The notes: a model not told the origin generated them from the sequence alone. A DNA stretch of 64,000 nucleotides from Pullulanibacillus sp. KACC 23026 (GCF_029094525.1 NZ_CP119107.1:2480001-2544000); one strand, 5' to 3'. Counted from the first letter of the stretch, positions 52,179 through 62,932 are shown. Numbers and translations are program-made.

Positions 52179-53342
52179 TCAGTTGGAGGCATAAGCTTGG
52201 CCAGCAAGCACACGCATGGTTGCATCATCGCTTGGCGGATTGTGAAGGCCAGCACGCACATCTCTGTAATAGCGCTCAAATGGCAGTGATTCATACAGAC
52301 TTTGTCCGCCGACAATGCGCATGACAAGATCGACCGCTTTGACAGCATTATTAGTAATGGTTGTTTTGGCTGCCATTAGGAGCGGGCCTAATTCAGGACG
52401 TTTCTCAGGATAGCGGTCCCATAGCTCTGCTGTTTGATAAAGCATGGTCCGTGCTTGAAGAATAAGCAGTTCAATTTCGGCTACTTTTTCCCGAACCTGC
52501 GGAACCTCACTGATTGGATGAGGCAATGTATTGGGCTGATAAGTACGAGTAAAGGCGATGACATCCCGCTTGGCAGCTTGGGCAATTCCTAAATAACAAG
52601 CCGGAATATGTAAAAGCCAACCTGGAGATGGCTTTGGACCGCTTGCAGGACGGTTCACCGTATCCACTTTGGCGTCAAGAGGTAAAAACACATCTTTTAG
52701 AAATAAATCATCGCTTCGTGTCGCTCGCATACTGAGCGTGTTCCATGTCGGTTCAATCGTTACGCCTTCTGTCCCTCTATAGATTAAGAAACCAGCTACT
52801 TCATCCGTCCCTTCAATAGAGGCATTAACAATTAAAGGGTTGGCGAGCGGCGCGAGTGTTGTAAACGTTTTATGACCATTCAGAACCCAACCGCTATCCG
52901 TCTTTTTGGCAGTTGTTTGCGGCTTTCCACCTCGTGATGGACTTCCCGTAGATGGTTCAGTCGCTGCACGATTAATAATCGCGCCATTTTCCACAACATC
53001 CTTAAATAACTGGCGAAGCGTTTCATCTCTCCACTCTCGTTTGATTCCAAGATCCATCATAAGCCCAAGATGCCAGCCTATTCCGAGCGTAACAGCCTGA
53101 TCACCCTGTGCAAGAGTTTCCTGTATCATGACCATCTGATAAAGCGATAGCCCTTCCCCGCCAAATTCCTTAGGAACGGTTAATTTCGTATAACCCGTCT
53201 CAACAAGACGTTCATAGTGTTCAAATGGAAAATCACGCGTTTCGTCATAGACCTTTGCCTTTTCCTTGAACTCATCAGCGAGCCCTTGTGCAAGGTGCTT
53301 CCATTTTTGATCTTGTTCATCTCTCACAAATAGATCTGTCAT
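52179..53342 (-). CDS. Acyl-CoA dehydrogenase family protein (YdbM-like)
   Basis: A 387-residue FAD enzyme of the acyl-CoA dehydrogenase superfamily: GLADEFKEKAKVYDE, VPKEFGGEGLSLYQMVMIQETLA, NRAATEPSTGSPSRGGKPQTTA, WVLNGHKTFTTLAPLANPLIV, LSMRATRSDDLFLKDVFLP and a C-terminal MRIVGGQSLYESLPFERYYRDVRAGLHNPPSDD. It resembles B. subtilis YdbM. The catalytic Glu of straight-chain dehydrogenases is not evident, and related proteins act as flavin monooxygenases in sulphur metabolism, so the substrate is open. ATG 53342 is 7 bases after GAGGG. Confidence 0.88.
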   Translation of the reverse strand: MTDLFVRDEQDQKWKHLAQGLADEFKEKAKVYDETRDFPFEHYERLVETGYTKLTVPKEFGGEGLSLYQMVMIQETLAQGDQAVTLGIGWHLGLMMDLGIKREWRDETLRQLFKDVVENGAIINRAATEPSTGSPSRGGKPQTTAKKTDSGWVLNGHKTFTTLAPLANPLIVNASIEGTDEVAGFLIYRGTEGVTIEPTWNTLSMRATRSDDLFLKDVFLPLDAKVDTVNRPASGPKPSPGWLLHIPACYLGIAQAAKRDVIAFTRTYQPNTLPHPISEVPQVREKVAEIELLILQARTMLYQTAELWDRYPEKRPELGPLLMAAKTTITNNAVKAVDLVMRIVGGQSLYESLPFERYYRDVRAGLHNPPSDDATMRVLAGQAYASN

Positions 53343-53513
53343 CACAATCCCTCTCTTCTAGTGATTAAGCCTTTTATGTAGATTACACAAATCACTCGAA
53401 CCTAAATCCTCTTAAAATTGACTCGCTCCCTATAACGGCAGCGCCGAAACAAACAAGTTATGGGGACTAGCCATTAACACCCCAAACCAAGCAAGTGATA
53501 ATGGACAAATTAA

Positions 53514-53538
53514 AAAGGAGACAAACCTCGTCTCCTTT
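53514..53538 (-). terminator. trhO terminator
   Basis: AAAGGAGAC (53514-53522) pairs with GTCTCCTTT (53530-53538); TTTTTAATTTG follows on the minus strand. Confidence 0.75.
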
Positions 53539-53576
53539 ATCATACCATTTTTTCGTATTAGTCAGTTAGTGATCAC

Positions 53577-54518
53577 TCATGGTGTAACCGATTGTGCGGA
53601 AGCTTCTTCCTCTTGTCTTTTTTCAATCCAATAACGGTTTTTAGGGTGCTCGCGGCATTCTTTTGAACAAGAACGCTCGTATTTCTCTTCGCAATCCTTG
53701 CAAGCAATATGCTGGCGATTGCATTCAGGATTAGCGCAGTTGACAAGACGATCTTCTTCTTTCCCGCAATAATAACAGTGTCCGATCACTTTATCTTCCA
53801 CATGATTAATAGGTACTGAGATGCGCTCATCAAATACATAGCACTTACCTTCATAGAGCTTTCCTTGCACTTCTGGATCTTTTCCGTACTCTACAATTCC
53901 GCCGTGAAGCTGGTTAACATCCTTAAATCCCTTTTTAACGAGGTATCCAGAGAATTTTTCGCAGCGGATACCGCCTGTGCAGTAAGTGAGAATTTTTTTA
54001 TCCTTTTTATCTGCTAAGTTTTCCTCAATCCATTTTGGCAGATCACGAAAGGCTTTAACAGGCGGAATGATCGCATTTTGGAAATGGCCAATTTGCGTCT
54101 CATAATCATTACGGGCATCAAGAACAATGACATCCTCATCTTGAAGGGCTTCATACCACTCTTTTGGCGAGAGATAGTTACCTGTTACTTCATTAGGACT
54201 CAAATCTTCATCAAGGTTAAGCGTGACAATCTCATTGCGATGTTTAACAGAAATGCGTTTAAAGGCATGCCCATCGGCCTCGTCAATTTTAAATACCATA
54301 TCTGAGAAACGCGGATCCTTTCTCATTGCTTCGATATAGCGATCCGTTTGTTCGACCGTTCCGGAAATCGTGCCGTTAATCCCTTCTTGAGAAATGAGAA
54401 TACGGCCTTTTACCCCAAGGTCTTTGCAAAATTTAAGATGTTCTTGTGTGTACAATTCAGGTTCTTCAATTTTAACGTATTTATAATAAAGTAAGACGCG
54501 ATAAGGTTTAGTTGACAT
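53577..54518 (-). CDS. trhO: tRNA uridine(34) hydroxylase TrhO
   Basis: A 313-residue rhodanese-containing protein (YbfQ/YceA family) that makes 5-hydroxyuridine at the wobble position of certain tRNAs. N-terminal acylphosphatase-like domain [15 protein letters not shown], central rhodanese domain with [15 protein letters not shown] and the active-site Cys in [17 protein letters not shown], and a C-terminal Cys-rich zinc region ([29 protein letters not shown]). All Cys motifs are intact. GAGGTGA lies before ATG 54518, and a terminator follows. Confidence 0.93.
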   Translation of the reverse strand: MSTKPYRVLLYYKYVKIEEPELYTQEHLKFCKDLGVKGRILISQEGINGTISGTVEQTDRYIEAMRKDPRFSDMVFKIDEADGHAFKRISVKHRNEIVTLNLDEDLSPNEVTGNYLSPKEWYEALQDEDVIVLDARNDYETQIGHFQNAIIPPVKAFRDLPKWIEENLADKKDKKILTYCTGGIRCEKFSGYLVKKGFKDVNQLHGGIVEYGKDPEVQGKLYEGKCYVFDERISVPINHVEDKVIGHCYYCGKEEDRLVNCANPECNRQHIACKDCEEKYERSCSKECREHPKNRYWIEKRQEEEASAQSVTP

Positions 54519-54619
54519 CTTTCATTCACCTCTTCTAACGATAATCCTTTTTCGACAAATTCTATCATAACAAATTTTGCGTGACATTGCACGAAAATCG
54601 AAAATAATGGATCCAGCTG

Positions 54620-54853
54620 TTAACGGACAGGCTTCATTAATACCTCAACCGCTTCGTCAATCGATTCTAATTGCGATAAAACCGTTTGCTTCACGTCTCG
54701 AATGGCACGATTATAAACAATAGGAGCAACCTTATCCGTCATAAATTCCAAAAAATTCTGAGCAGCGATCAAGCCAAGCTCCTCACCGCGTTCATTATAA
54801 AAATACTCTTGAATCGCTTCGGTGACCCACTTCTTCTCATCAGTTGAAAGCAT
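54620..54853 (-). CDS. DUF2164 family protein
   Basis: A 77-residue protein matching DUF2164 (PF09932): IQEYFYNERGEELGLIAAQNFLEFMTDKVAPIVYNRAIRDVKQTV. These small helical proteins have no known function. GGAGGTGAAGGG precedes ATG 54853. It sits between the bacilliredoxin and trhO genes on the same strand, but a terminator upstream and a 100-base gap downstream suggest its own transcript. Confidence 0.85.
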   Translation of the reverse strand: MLSTDEKKWVTEAIQEYFYNERGEELGLIAAQNFLEFMTDKVAPIVYNRAIRDVKQTVLSQLESIDEAVEVLMKPVR

Positions 54854-54902
54854 ATTCCCTTCACCTCCAGATTAATTCTTCATCATTTACGGCACAAAAA
54901 AA

Positions 54903-54934
54903 GGGCCAAGCAGTCATGCCGTACTTGGTCCTTC
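54903..54934 (-). terminator. Terminator after the bacilliredoxin gene
   Basis: AGGGCCAAG (54903-54911) pairs with CTTGGTCCTT (54925-54934, one wobble); T8 follows on the minus strand. Confidence 0.8.
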
Positions 54935-54948
54935 CTAAGTCTCTGTAA

Positions 54949-55380
54949 TCAGCAATATTGGCTAAATGCTTGTTTTAAATTATCCACAATCGTTTCAATA
55001 TCCTCATCTTCAATATCCTCACGAGGAATGAAATGAATAACCTCTTTTCCTTTTAGGAGCGCCATTGATGGAGAAGAAGGCTCATACCCATCAAAGTATT
55101 GGCGCATTTGAGCGGTGGCTTCTCGATCTTGCCCTGCAAAGACGGTTACTAAGTGGTCCGGTGTTGGCCCCTCTTGAAGAGCTTTCACGGCAGCGGGACG
55201 CGCGAGCCCTGCAGCACAACCACATACAGAATTGACGAAAACAAGTGTCGTCCCACTTGTCTCTTTCATATAATTATCCACTTCTTCAGGTGTGCGCAGC
55301 TCGGCAAACCCGGCAGTGGTAAGCTCTTCTCTCATTGGTTTGACAATCTGCTTCATGTATTCCTCATAGGCCATAGACAT
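54949..55380 (-). CDS. Bacilliredoxin BrxA/BrxB
   Basis: A 143-residue thioredoxin-fold protein of the YphP/YqiW family that removes bacillithiol from S-bacillithiolated proteins. Signature MSMAYEEYM start, the CGC active site in FVNSVCGCAAGLARPA, VTVFAGQDREATAQMR, SSPSMALLKGKEVIHFIPRE and a C-terminal Cys. The start resembles YphP (BrxA) most. With bshB2 in the same window it shows that bacillithiol is the organism's low-molecular-weight thiol. GGGGGA precedes ATG 55380. Confidence 0.94.
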   Translation of the reverse strand: MSMAYEEYMKQIVKPMREELTTAGFAELRTPEEVDNYMKETSGTTLVFVNSVCGCAAGLARPAAVKALQEGPTPDHLVTVFAGQDREATAQMRQYFDGYEPSSPSMALLKGKEVIHFIPREDIEDEDIETIVDNLKQAFSQYC

Positions 55381-55511
55381 GCTGCATTCCCCCTATTAAT
55401 CAATAAGTTATTAGCTAAACATTAGCATGCTTCTCTTTCGTAAGCAAGTAAACGGCTTGCCTATTAAATAACTTATAAACTAAACCTATGATGATTTAGA
55501 AAAAATAGGTA

Positions 55512-57185
55512 CTAGAACAACCCTTTAACGATTCCGTCTTTCGTAATATCCATATTTAGAGCTGCAGGCTGTTTGGGCAACCCTGGCATCGTCATAATCG
55601 TACCTGTTATGGCTACAATAAAGCGAGCTCCTACAGATACGCGCAGTTCTCTAATTTGAATGGTAAAGTCGCGCGGACGTCCAAGTTTTTCCGGATCATC
55701 TGACAAAGAATATTGAGTTTTCGCCATGCATATGTAAAAATCATTCCAACCGTTCGCTTTAAATTCTTTAAGCTGCTTGGCGGCTTTTGGTGTTAACTCG
55801 ATCCCCGATGCCCCGTACACTTTCGTTGCAATCGTCGCTAGTTTGTCCTCAATCTCTTGATTCAACTTATATAGCGGTTTGAACTGGTTCTCGCTTGTTT
55901 CAATGGTCGAAACGACAGCTCGAGCTAATGCTTCCCCACCTTCCCCGCCTTTCTCCCAAACACGAGTCAATGCACACTTATACCCAGCTTTATTTGCCCA
56001 ATTTTCAACAAGAGCCACCTCTTGATCCGTATCGTGGATGAAGTGATTAAGAGCAATGACAAATGGGAGACCGAACGACTGAACGGTTTCAATATGCTTT
56101 TCAGCGTTCTCCAGGCCACGTTTAAGCGACTCAAGGTTCTCTGTCTTTAATTCCTCTATTTTCAACCCGCCATGCATCTTTAAGGCGCGAATGGTCACGA
56201 CAATCACAACAGCACTTGGGTGAATCTCTCCCGCCCGTGTTTTGATGTTGAGAAATTTCTCTGCCCCGAGATCCGCCCCAAAGCCTGCTTCAGTAACCAC
56301 ATAATCGCCAAGCTTAGCAGAAAGTTTGGTTGCGACCACACTATTACAGCCATGTGCAATATTGGCAAATGGTCCGCCATGAACAAAAGCCGGTGTATTC
56401 TCAAGCGTTTGAACAAGGTTAGGATGAATCGCTTCTTTTAATAATAAGGCAAGAGCCCCTTCAATTTGCAGGTCTTTAACCGTAACGGGCTGCTTATTCG
56501 CATTATAAGCAACGACCATTTGACTTAATCGTTCTTTAAGATCATCAATATTCCTTGCTAGGCACAAAATAGCCATAATCTCAGAAGCAACTGTAATATC
56601 GAAGCCGTCTTCACGGGGAACTCCATTGACTGGCCCACCTAAGCCGACCACAATATTCCGCAAAGCACGATCATTAAGATCAAGCACTCTTTTCCACACG
56701 ATACGTCTCGTATCAATCTTAAGCTCATTTCCTTGATGCAGATGATTATCTAATACCGCCGCAACAAGATTATGAGCCGTTGTTATCGCATGAAAGTCAC
56801 CTGTAAAATGAAGATTAATATCTTGCATAGGAACAATTTGCGAATAGCCTCCACCACATGCCCCGCCTTTTAAACCCATATTTGGTCCAAGCGAAGGCTC
56901 GCGTAAGGCAATAATCGCTTTTTTGCCAATTCGATTCAGAGCTTGTCCCAAACCGACCGTAACGGTAGATTTTCCTTCCCCGGCAGGAGTTGGATTAATG
57001 GACGTGACCAAAATCACCTTGCCATCCTGTTTATCCTTTAGCTTGTCTAACAGATCAGCCTTAACCTTCCCTTTATAACGTCCATAAGGCTCCCAGTCCT
57101 CTTCATTCAAGCCTAATTGAGCGGCGATATCAGTGATCGGAAGGAGTGTTGCTTGTTGTGCAATTTCAATGTCTGTCTTTACCAT
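55512..57185 (-). CDS. fhs: Formate-tetrahydrofolate ligase Fhs
   Basis: A 557-residue enzyme forming 10-formyl-tetrahydrofolate from formate, ATP and tetrahydrofolate. The P-loop is [11 protein letters not shown] (residues 65-74), with [67 protein letters not shown] and [16 protein letters not shown] as further family blocks. Length matches the family. ATG 57185 lies 6 bases after GAGGGG; an in-frame ATG at 57203 lies within that site region. Monocistronic. Not all Bacilli carry this gene. Confidence 0.96.
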   Translation of the reverse strand: MVKTDIEIAQQATLLPITDIAAQLGLNEEDWEPYGRYKGKVKADLLDKLKDKQDGKVILVTSINPTPAGEGKSTVTVGLGQALNRIGKKAIIALREPSLGPNMGLKGGACGGGYSQIVPMQDINLHFTGDFHAITTAHNLVAAVLDNHLHQGNELKIDTRRIVWKRVLDLNDRALRNIVVGLGGPVNGVPREDGFDITVASEIMAILCLARNIDDLKERLSQMVVAYNANKQPVTVKDLQIEGALALLLKEAIHPNLVQTLENTPAFVHGGPFANIAHGCNSVVATKLSAKLGDYVVTEAGFGADLGAEKFLNIKTRAGEIHPSAVVIVVTIRALKMHGGLKIEELKTENLESLKRGLENAEKHIETVQSFGLPFVIALNHFIHDTDQEVALVENWANKAGYKCALTRVWEKGGEGGEALARAVVSTIETSENQFKPLYKLNQEIEDKLATIATKVYGASGIELTPKAAKQLKEFKANGWNDFYICMAKTQYSLSDDPEKLGRPRDFTIQIRELRVSVGARFIVAITGTIMTMPGLPKQPAALNMDITKDGIVKGLF

Positions 57186-57385
57186 CGTTGTCCCCTCTTC
57201 CATCCTTTTCTTACTTCTCTATTTAAGTTATGTAACATGTTAATCGCCATTTAATGGTAACATTGATACTTAGAAGCGTCATTATTACTTTTGTCCTATT
57301 AGAGGACCCAGTTAGGTTGGCGATTGCGATCTGCTCTTCTCACTTGACTAACCTTATTTGAGCAGCTGTCAGGTGTCTACCGTTT

Positions 57386-57802
57386 TCAAACCTGAGGATA
57401 ATCACAATATTCGACAAGTGTTCCTTCAGTGGAGGCTGGATTCAAATAGACAAGACGCCGGCCGCGTTTATTGGTACGATAAGTATGTTCCAAAAAACGG
57501 ATGCCCTGTTCTTTTGCTAGGAGCATGGCTTCTTCTAAGTCATCTACGCGAAAAGCAATATGATGAACACCTTTACCCTTAAGTTTCAGAAATTGGGCCA
57601 TGGGGGAACTGGGACCAGTTGGTTCCATTAATTCTATATGTAAGCCTCCTAGTTCAAGTGCTGCCACATGAACTTCTACACCAGGCTGATCGCTTGTATA
57701 ACGGTCTAAAAGGGATGCCCCTAATAAATCGGTATACATATTAATAGCGTCGTCCAATCGGCGAACTGCGATTCCAATATGATCAAATACTTTATCTATC
57801 AT
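57386..57802 (-). CDS. Methylmalonyl-CoA epimerase-like VOC protein
   Basis: A 138-residue vicinal-oxygen-chelate protein with the epimerase pattern: FDHIGIAVRRLDDAINMYTDLLGA, LELGGLHIELMEPTGPSSPMAQFL, GVHHIAFRVDDLEEAM and the closing strand ending TLVEYCDYP. Ligands His, Glu/His and Glu are in place. Methylmalonyl-CoA epimerase is the usual annotation, but no mutase genes are nearby, so another small-molecule role is possible. GGGAG is 8 bases before ATG 57802. Confidence 0.8.
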   Translation of the reverse strand: MIDKVFDHIGIAVRRLDDAINMYTDLLGASLLDRYTSDQPGVEVHVAALELGGLHIELMEPTGPSSPMAQFLKLKGKGVHHIAFRVDDLEEAMLLAKEQGIRFLEHTYRTNKRGRRLVYLNPASTEGTLVEYCDYPQV

Positions 57803-57962
57803 CCAATCATCTCCCTTTGTCACCTTAAAGTTAACATGGTTTGGTGCTAATTGAAACCCAAAATCGACTTTAAGCTTTTCACCTATTTTTAAATGTTGTA
57901 TTTTATAAAGAGGACTTTTGTTCTAATTTTATTGAACTCGTGCAGCCAGAAAGGAAATGTCA

Positions 57963-58364
57963 ATGGTAGATATTTATATCGATGGAGCAAGCGCTGGAGA
58001 CCCCGGTCCTTCAGGAATCGGCATCATGATTAAAGATCCGGATGGCCCTCCTCTTGAATACAGCTTGCCAATCGGCATTAAGAGTAATCACGAGGCCGAG
58101 TTTGAGGCGCTTATCCAAGCTCTTAAAATAGCTCAACAGAAAGGCTATCGTCTCTTATCTGTCAAAACGGATTCTCAGCTTGTTGATCGCTCTTTTAACA
58201 AACGCTATGTCAAAAATAAAGATTATTTGCCATTATTAGATCAAATCTTAACTCTTGAAACGCATTTTGATCATGTCTTTGTCAAATGGATTCCAAGCAG
58301 TCAAAACAAAAAAACAGATCAGCTAGCACGAATCGCCATCCAACAACAAAAAAAGCAGAAATGA
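57963..58364 (+). CDS. RNase HI-like protein (reverse transcriptase-like family)
   Basis: A 133-residue RNase H fold protein: YIDGASAGDPGPSGIGIMI (first catalytic Asp), NHEAEFEALIQALKIA (Glu), VKTDSQLVDRSFN (second Asp) and KKTDQLARIA (last Asp), so all four acidic residues are present. It resembles B. subtilis YpeP and related short RNase HI homologues. ATG 57963 with AAGG 8-9 bases upstream is preferred to ATG 57957. It is first of three closely spaced genes leading to dynA. Confidence 0.88.
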   Translation: MVDIYIDGASAGDPGPSGIGIMIKDPDGPPLEYSLPIGIKSNHEAEFEALIQALKIAQQKGYRLLSVKTDSQLVDRSFNKRYVKNKDYLPLLDQILTLETHFDHVFVKWIPSSQNKKTDQLARIAIQQQKKQK

Positions 58365-58377
58365 GGGTTCCTTTGAC

Positions 58378-59304
58378 ATGAAAAAAATGTGGGTAGCGGA
58401 TGTTGGCTTATTAGTTGTAGCCTTTATTTGGGGGACAACATTCGTCGTTGTTCAAGATGCAGTCGCTGTCATTCCTCCGCTTATCTTTAATGGATGGCGT
58501 TTCTTAACAGGAGCTCTAGTTCTCCTAAGCATTTATCTGTTTTTACCTGACAAAAGTAAAAAAGATATAAACTGGAAATTGATCCGAAATGGAATGCTTC
58601 TTGGTCTTATTTTATTCATTGGATACGGGACACAAACGCTCGGACTCTTGTATACAACGAGTTCGAAGGCAGCCTTTATAACCGGATTAAGTGTTATATT
58701 AGTACCTTTATTATCTTTTTTATTTCTGAAACAAGCACCTAAGAAAACCGCTTTAATTGGCGTTATTTTAGCGACAATAGGACTTTACCTTCTAACAATG
58801 GTCAATTCACTATCATTAAACCGCGGTGATTTATTAGCTCTCTTCTGCGCATTTGCTTTTGGACTTCATATTATAATGACGGCGAAAATAACAAATGAGT
58901 TTTCGAGCTTTCTTCTGACCATTGTACAGCTTCTGACCGTTTCATTATTAAGTTTTGTAAGCGGGAGTCTTTTAAACGGCCTGCCGGCAACCTTTGATAT
59001 CACACCTTTTAAAAACGGGCAAGTGCTCTTCGCTTGCCTATTTACGGCCGTTTTTGCAACCGCCATTGCCTTTTTGTTTCAAACACGGCTGCAACGCTAT
59101 ACGTCACCGACACATGTTGGGCTCATTTTTATTATGGAGCCTGTCTTCGCTGCTCTGACTGCTTTAATATGGGCTCATGAATCATTAAAACCTGCCACTG
59201 AGATTGGCGGTTTATTGATTATTGCAGGAATGGTTCTTGCAGAATGGCCAGAGAAAACAAAAAAACGGCTTGTACAGTCGGGAAAAACCATACAAGAAAA
59301 GTGA
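58378..59304 (+). CDS. DMT superfamily transporter, EamA type
   Basis: A 308-residue, ten-helix drug/metabolite transporter made of two EamA repeats: VAFIWGTTFVVVQDAV and PPLIFNGWRFLTGALVLL in the first, GDLLALFCAFAFGLHIIMTAKI and TSPTHVGLIFIMEPVFAALTALIWAHE in the second. Substrate unknown; such proteins export amino acids or metabolites. It begins 13 bases after the RNase H-like gene and ends 9 bases before dynA, so they form one transcript. Confidence 0.9.
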   Translation: MKKMWVADVGLLVVAFIWGTTFVVVQDAVAVIPPLIFNGWRFLTGALVLLSIYLFLPDKSKKDINWKLIRNGMLLGLILFIGYGTQTLGLLYTTSSKAAFITGLSVILVPLLSFLFLKQAPKKTALIGVILATIGLYLLTMVNSLSLNRGDLLALFCAFAFGLHIIMTAKITNEFSSFLLTIVQLLTVSLLSFVSGSLLNGLPATFDITPFKNGQVLFACLFTAVFATAIAFLFQTRLQRYTSPTHVGLIFIMEPVFAALTALIWAHESLKPATEIGGLLIIAGMVLAEWPEKTKKRLVQSGKTIQEK

Positions 59305-59313
59305 GGGTTCATC

Positions 59314-62300
59314 ATGACATACTCAACTTTAGAAGAACAGCAACTCGGGAAGCTTTGGGAGCTCTATTTGAGTTTCAGAGATTCAGGAGATGACCGAGGG
59401 GCTCGCCGACTTTTTAAATTATTGGAAAAGAAAGTTCGTAACTGGCAGGCTGCTTGCTTCTGCGGCCATTTCTCTGCCGGAAAATCCACATTACTTAATA
59501 CCTTGCTCTCAGAAGATCTCTTACCAACTAGTCCTATTCCGACAAGCGGGAACCTTGTACGATTAGAACCTGGTGAAGAATCTGTTCGGGTCGTCTATAA
59601 AAATGGCGAATCGATAGTAATGGCCCCTCCCTATAACTTGGCACAGCTCAAAGAATGGGCAAAAAACACTGAAGAAATTGATGAAGTCCGCATTCATATG
59701 GGGAATACCTTTCCGTCCAATTGGATGCTATTTGACACACCTGGAATTGATGCGACCGACCGCGATCACCAAGCAGCAACAGAAGATGCTGTCTTTCTTG
59801 CCGATTCTGTGATCTATGTAGCGGATTACAACCACATTCAATCAGAAGCCAATTTTGAATTTCTTGATCGAGTGCAGCGTTTAGGCCGCCCCATCTATCT
59901 GATTGTCAACCAAATCGATAAACATCAAGAAAATGAAATTCCATTCATCGTCTACAAAAATCGGATAGAAAGTTCACTTAAAGAATGGGACATCCAAGTT
60001 GAGCGGGTCTTCTTTCTTTCTCTTAAAGATCTCAACCACCCAAATAATGATTGGGAATTATTTAAAGCCTTCATGACAGATCTGTCTCAAACGAAGTCTG
60101 CCCAAAGCCCCTTAGATTCAGTGATCGATGCCCTTATTCAAGACCATAAACAATGGTGGAAAGAGACCCATGAGGTAGAACTTCCTCATCCTATTGACGG
60201 CAGTCTCGAGGCTAAAGCACATGAACTTCAAGTCGAGGTCGATGCCATGAAAAAGCAAGCAGAACTCACTTCTATCAAAGATTGGCTCGATCAAGCGAAG
60301 CAGACTATTTCACGCACGATCGAATCGGCTGTACTTACCCCTTATGAAACTCGAGAACTAGCAAAAGCTTATCTAGAAGCGATTCAACCAGATTTTAAGG
60401 TCGGTTTTTTCTCATCAAAAGCAAAGATTCAAAAAGTGCGCGAAGAACGTCTGCAGGCCTTGCTAGAGGATCTTAAAAGCCGGATTCAAACGTTGAATTG
60501 GCAAACCGGCGATACCTTTTATAAAGTGGTCGAACCGCTCGCAGCTCAAAAAGATAAAGTCAAACAACTGAGTCAAGAACTTCACATTGACATTGATGAA
60601 GCTTTTATACAAAAGCACATCAATAACAGCGCTCATTTGACCGGGGCTTATATTCTTAAATTTGCAGATACATTAGCGAGTGCGATTCAAAAGAAAATGC
60701 GGCTTGCTGTTAAGGATCAGCTTGAAGCGCTTGAGCCCGAATTAGCTGAGGCTTATCAGACATCCAACAAAGACAAGGATCTACTATTACAAGAGAAGAA
60801 TCAAGAACTCCTTATCTACAAAAAAGCGATTGATGCCGAGCGGCAAGAACGTTATCACTTTAACAAACTTGAATCTATATTAAATGAGTCCATTGTTCTA
60901 ACGGAAGCGATGCACAGAGAGATCGAAGACGAGGTTGCCTCCCCGCCTGTTTTTAATGTCGATTCCAACAATTTTCAAGCAAAGGACTTACAAACATCAC
61001 AAACGATTAAGGCTTCAGCGACCGAGACCGTTGAACCTCTGGAAAAAGAATCAGAATTAGCTTTAACGATGAAGGACCTGAAACAAGCGAGTAAAGTCTT
61101 AATGAATGCAAAAGGATTTGAGAAGCTGGCCGCTGAGTTATTAGGCTCGCTCAACAGGCTTGAACATAAGCAACTTACGGTGGCTTTATTTGGGGCATTT
61201 AGTGCCGGAAAATCTTCCTTTGCAAATGCTCTATTAGGGGAATCGGCGTTAAAAGTATCCCCTCACCCAACAACAGCAGTCGTTAATCGCATCTTGCCTG
61301 TGGATGAAGCCCATACACATGGTCAAATGATTTTATTCATGAAAACAGAGAATGCTCTTCTTCAGGACGTTCAACGTGCTTTAAAACCATTTGGAAGAAC
61401 GCTTGAGTCATTAGACGAACTCGAGAAAACCGTTCGTTCATTGCCGCAGCTCGGTACAGGCTATTCAAAAGGAAAACTCTACCTTGCCTTTTTACAGGCG
61501 GTCATTAAAGGGCTGTCTGACGTACGGGAGCAGCTTGGTCAGCAAGTAATGGTCGATATGTCAGCAGGACACGAAATTGTCGCTGATGAGACAAAAGCCT
61601 GCTTAATTGATCGTGTCGACCTATATTTTGATTGTGAAGCCACTCGCCGTGGCATGATTCTCGTCGATACCCCTGGAGCCGACTCATTAAATGCCAGACA
61701 TACGGAAACAGCTTACAAGTATATTCAAAATGCCGATGCCATCGTCTTTGTCACTTACTATCAGCATGCTTTTTCTCGAGCGGATGAAACCTTCTTGCGT
61801 CAGTTAGGACGTATACAAGATGCTTTTGAACGAGATAAGTTCTTCTTTATTGTGAATGCCATTGATCTTGCTCGCAATGAAGAGGAACGGAATCAAGTCA
61901 CCCAATTTGTCACGCAACAATTAACAAACCTTGGGATGCATTCCCCACGTCTTTTCGGTTTATCGAGTCTTCAGGCGCTTAAAGCACGACAAAAATCTGA
62001 TGAAACCCTTTACGAGGAATCAGGTTTTGATAGCTTTATGAAGGATTGGAGCCGATTTGTTGAACATGACCTGATCGAACAGACATTAAGAGGCGTAGTT
62101 AATGAACTAGAGCATTCTGCAAGGCTACTAGATGATTTTATTGAAAAGGGCAAAATGACTGAAGAAGAACGTGAACACGTTCTTGATCAACTGAAGGAAG
62201 AGCTAAATAGAGCCATAGATAAAGTGAGCCATGCGAATTCGGCCTGGTTGGATCAAGAACTCACCCAAACGATTGAGGAATTGTTCTACTATGTAAAACA

Positions 62301-62928
62301 ACGTCTGTCACTCCAGCTAACCGAACAGTTTTCGAGATTTTTTAATCCTTCTGTTCTACGCCAAGATTCAAGTTCCAAACAGATGGCCATCAGTGCGTGT
62401 TTGGAAGAATGCTTAAGCTTCTTAAGCAATGAATTGGAGCAAGAAATCAGGTCGACGGCTATTCGAGTTGAGGCCTCTTTAAACAAAATGCTTAAAACTT
62501 ACCGAACTCAATTAAGTGAGGCGATCGATAAACATTGGGCGCTTCGAGAACTCGAGCCCATTAACTGGGAATCGGCTTCTATACCTTACGATTTTATCGA
62601 TATTCCTCGTGCTCCATTAGAGAAAACGTTTAGACTTTACAAAAATCCGAAGCAATTCTTTGTTGAAAATGGCATTAAGACTTTTAAAGAAGAACTTCTT
62701 AGCCTGTTGTCTCCTGCTATGAACAGTTATATAGATGAGGCGATGACCCAATTTCAGAACCTTTATCAAGAGCAGTTAGACAAGATGATTCCTCAATTAA
62801 GATCCACCACGGTTGAGGAATTAAAAGCGCAGTACACTCAAAAACACGAGTCAATTCGCGAAGCAAGCGAACGTCAAGAGTCATACCAAGAGGTTCGAAA
62901 ACACTTGGAAGAAATAGGGATCTCTTAA
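59314..62928 (+). CDS. dynA: Two-headed bacterial dynamin DynA
   Basis: A 1204-residue large GTPase with two complete dynamin-like halves, as in B. subtilis DynA (YpbR). First GTPase: P-loop GHFSAGKST (residues 51-59), switch DTPGIDATD, G4 NQID. Second: GAFSAGKSS (627-635), DTPGADSLN, G4 NAID. Each is followed by long coiled-coil regions. No true transmembrane helix is seen; membrane binding is through paddle-like segments. DynA fuses membranes in trans and helps protect against membrane damage and phage. GAGGG precedes ATG 59314, and a strong terminator follows. Confidence 0.93.
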   Translation: MTYSTLEEQQLGKLWELYLSFRDSGDDRGARRLFKLLEKKVRNWQAACFCGHFSAGKSTLLNTLLSEDLLPTSPIPTSGNLVRLEPGEESVRVVYKNGESIVMAPPYNLAQLKEWAKNTEEIDEVRIHMGNTFPSNWMLFDTPGIDATDRDHQAATEDAVFLADSVIYVADYNHIQSEANFEFLDRVQRLGRPIYLIVNQIDKHQENEIPFIVYKNRIESSLKEWDIQVERVFFLSLKDLNHPNNDWELFKAFMTDLSQTKSAQSPLDSVIDALIQDHKQWWKETHEVELPHPIDGSLEAKAHELQVEVDAMKKQAELTSIKDWLDQAKQTISRTIESAVLTPYETRELAKAYLEAIQPDFKVGFFSSKAKIQKVREERLQALLEDLKSRIQTLNWQTGDTFYKVVEPLAAQKDKVKQLSQELHIDIDEAFIQKHINNSAHLTGAYILKFADTLASAIQKKMRLAVKDQLEALEPELAEAYQTSNKDKDLLLQEKNQELLIYKKAIDAERQERYHFNKLESILNESIVLTEAMHREIEDEVASPPVFNVDSNNFQAKDLQTSQTIKASATETVEPLEKESELALTMKDLKQASKVLMNAKGFEKLAAELLGSLNRLEHKQLTVALFGAFSAGKSSFANALLGESALKVSPHPTTAVVNRILPVDEAHTHGQMILFMKTENALLQDVQRALKPFGRTLESLDELEKTVRSLPQLGTGYSKGKLYLAFLQAVIKGLSDVREQLGQQVMVDMSAGHEIVADETKACLIDRVDLYFDCEATRRGMILVDTPGADSLNARHTETAYKYIQNADAIVFVTYYQHAFSRADETFLRQLGRIQDAFERDKFFFIVNAIDLARNEEERNQVTQFVTQQLTNLGMHSPRLFGLSSLQALKARQKSDETLYEESGFDSFMKDWSRFVEHDLIEQTLRGVVNELEHSARLLDDFIEKGKMTEEEREHVLDQLKEELNRAIDKVSHANSAWLDQELTQTIEELFYYVKQRLSLQLTEQFSRFFNPSVLRQDSSSKQMAISACLEECLSFLSNELEQEIRSTAIRVEASLNKMLKTYRTQLSEAIDKHWALRELEPINWESASIPYDFIDIPRAPLEKTFRLYKNPKQFFVENGIKTFKEELLSLLSPAMNSYIDEAMTQFQNLYQEQLDKMIPQLRSTTVEELKAQYTQKHESIREASERQESYQEVRKHLEEIGIS

Positions 62929-62932
62929 CATA

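Noticed and set aside
59314-62928. Defence-island reading of the dynamin gene
   Set aside because: Neighbours are housekeeping-type (RNase H-like, EamA) and the two-headed form is the conserved Bacillus DynA; no other defence gene is present.
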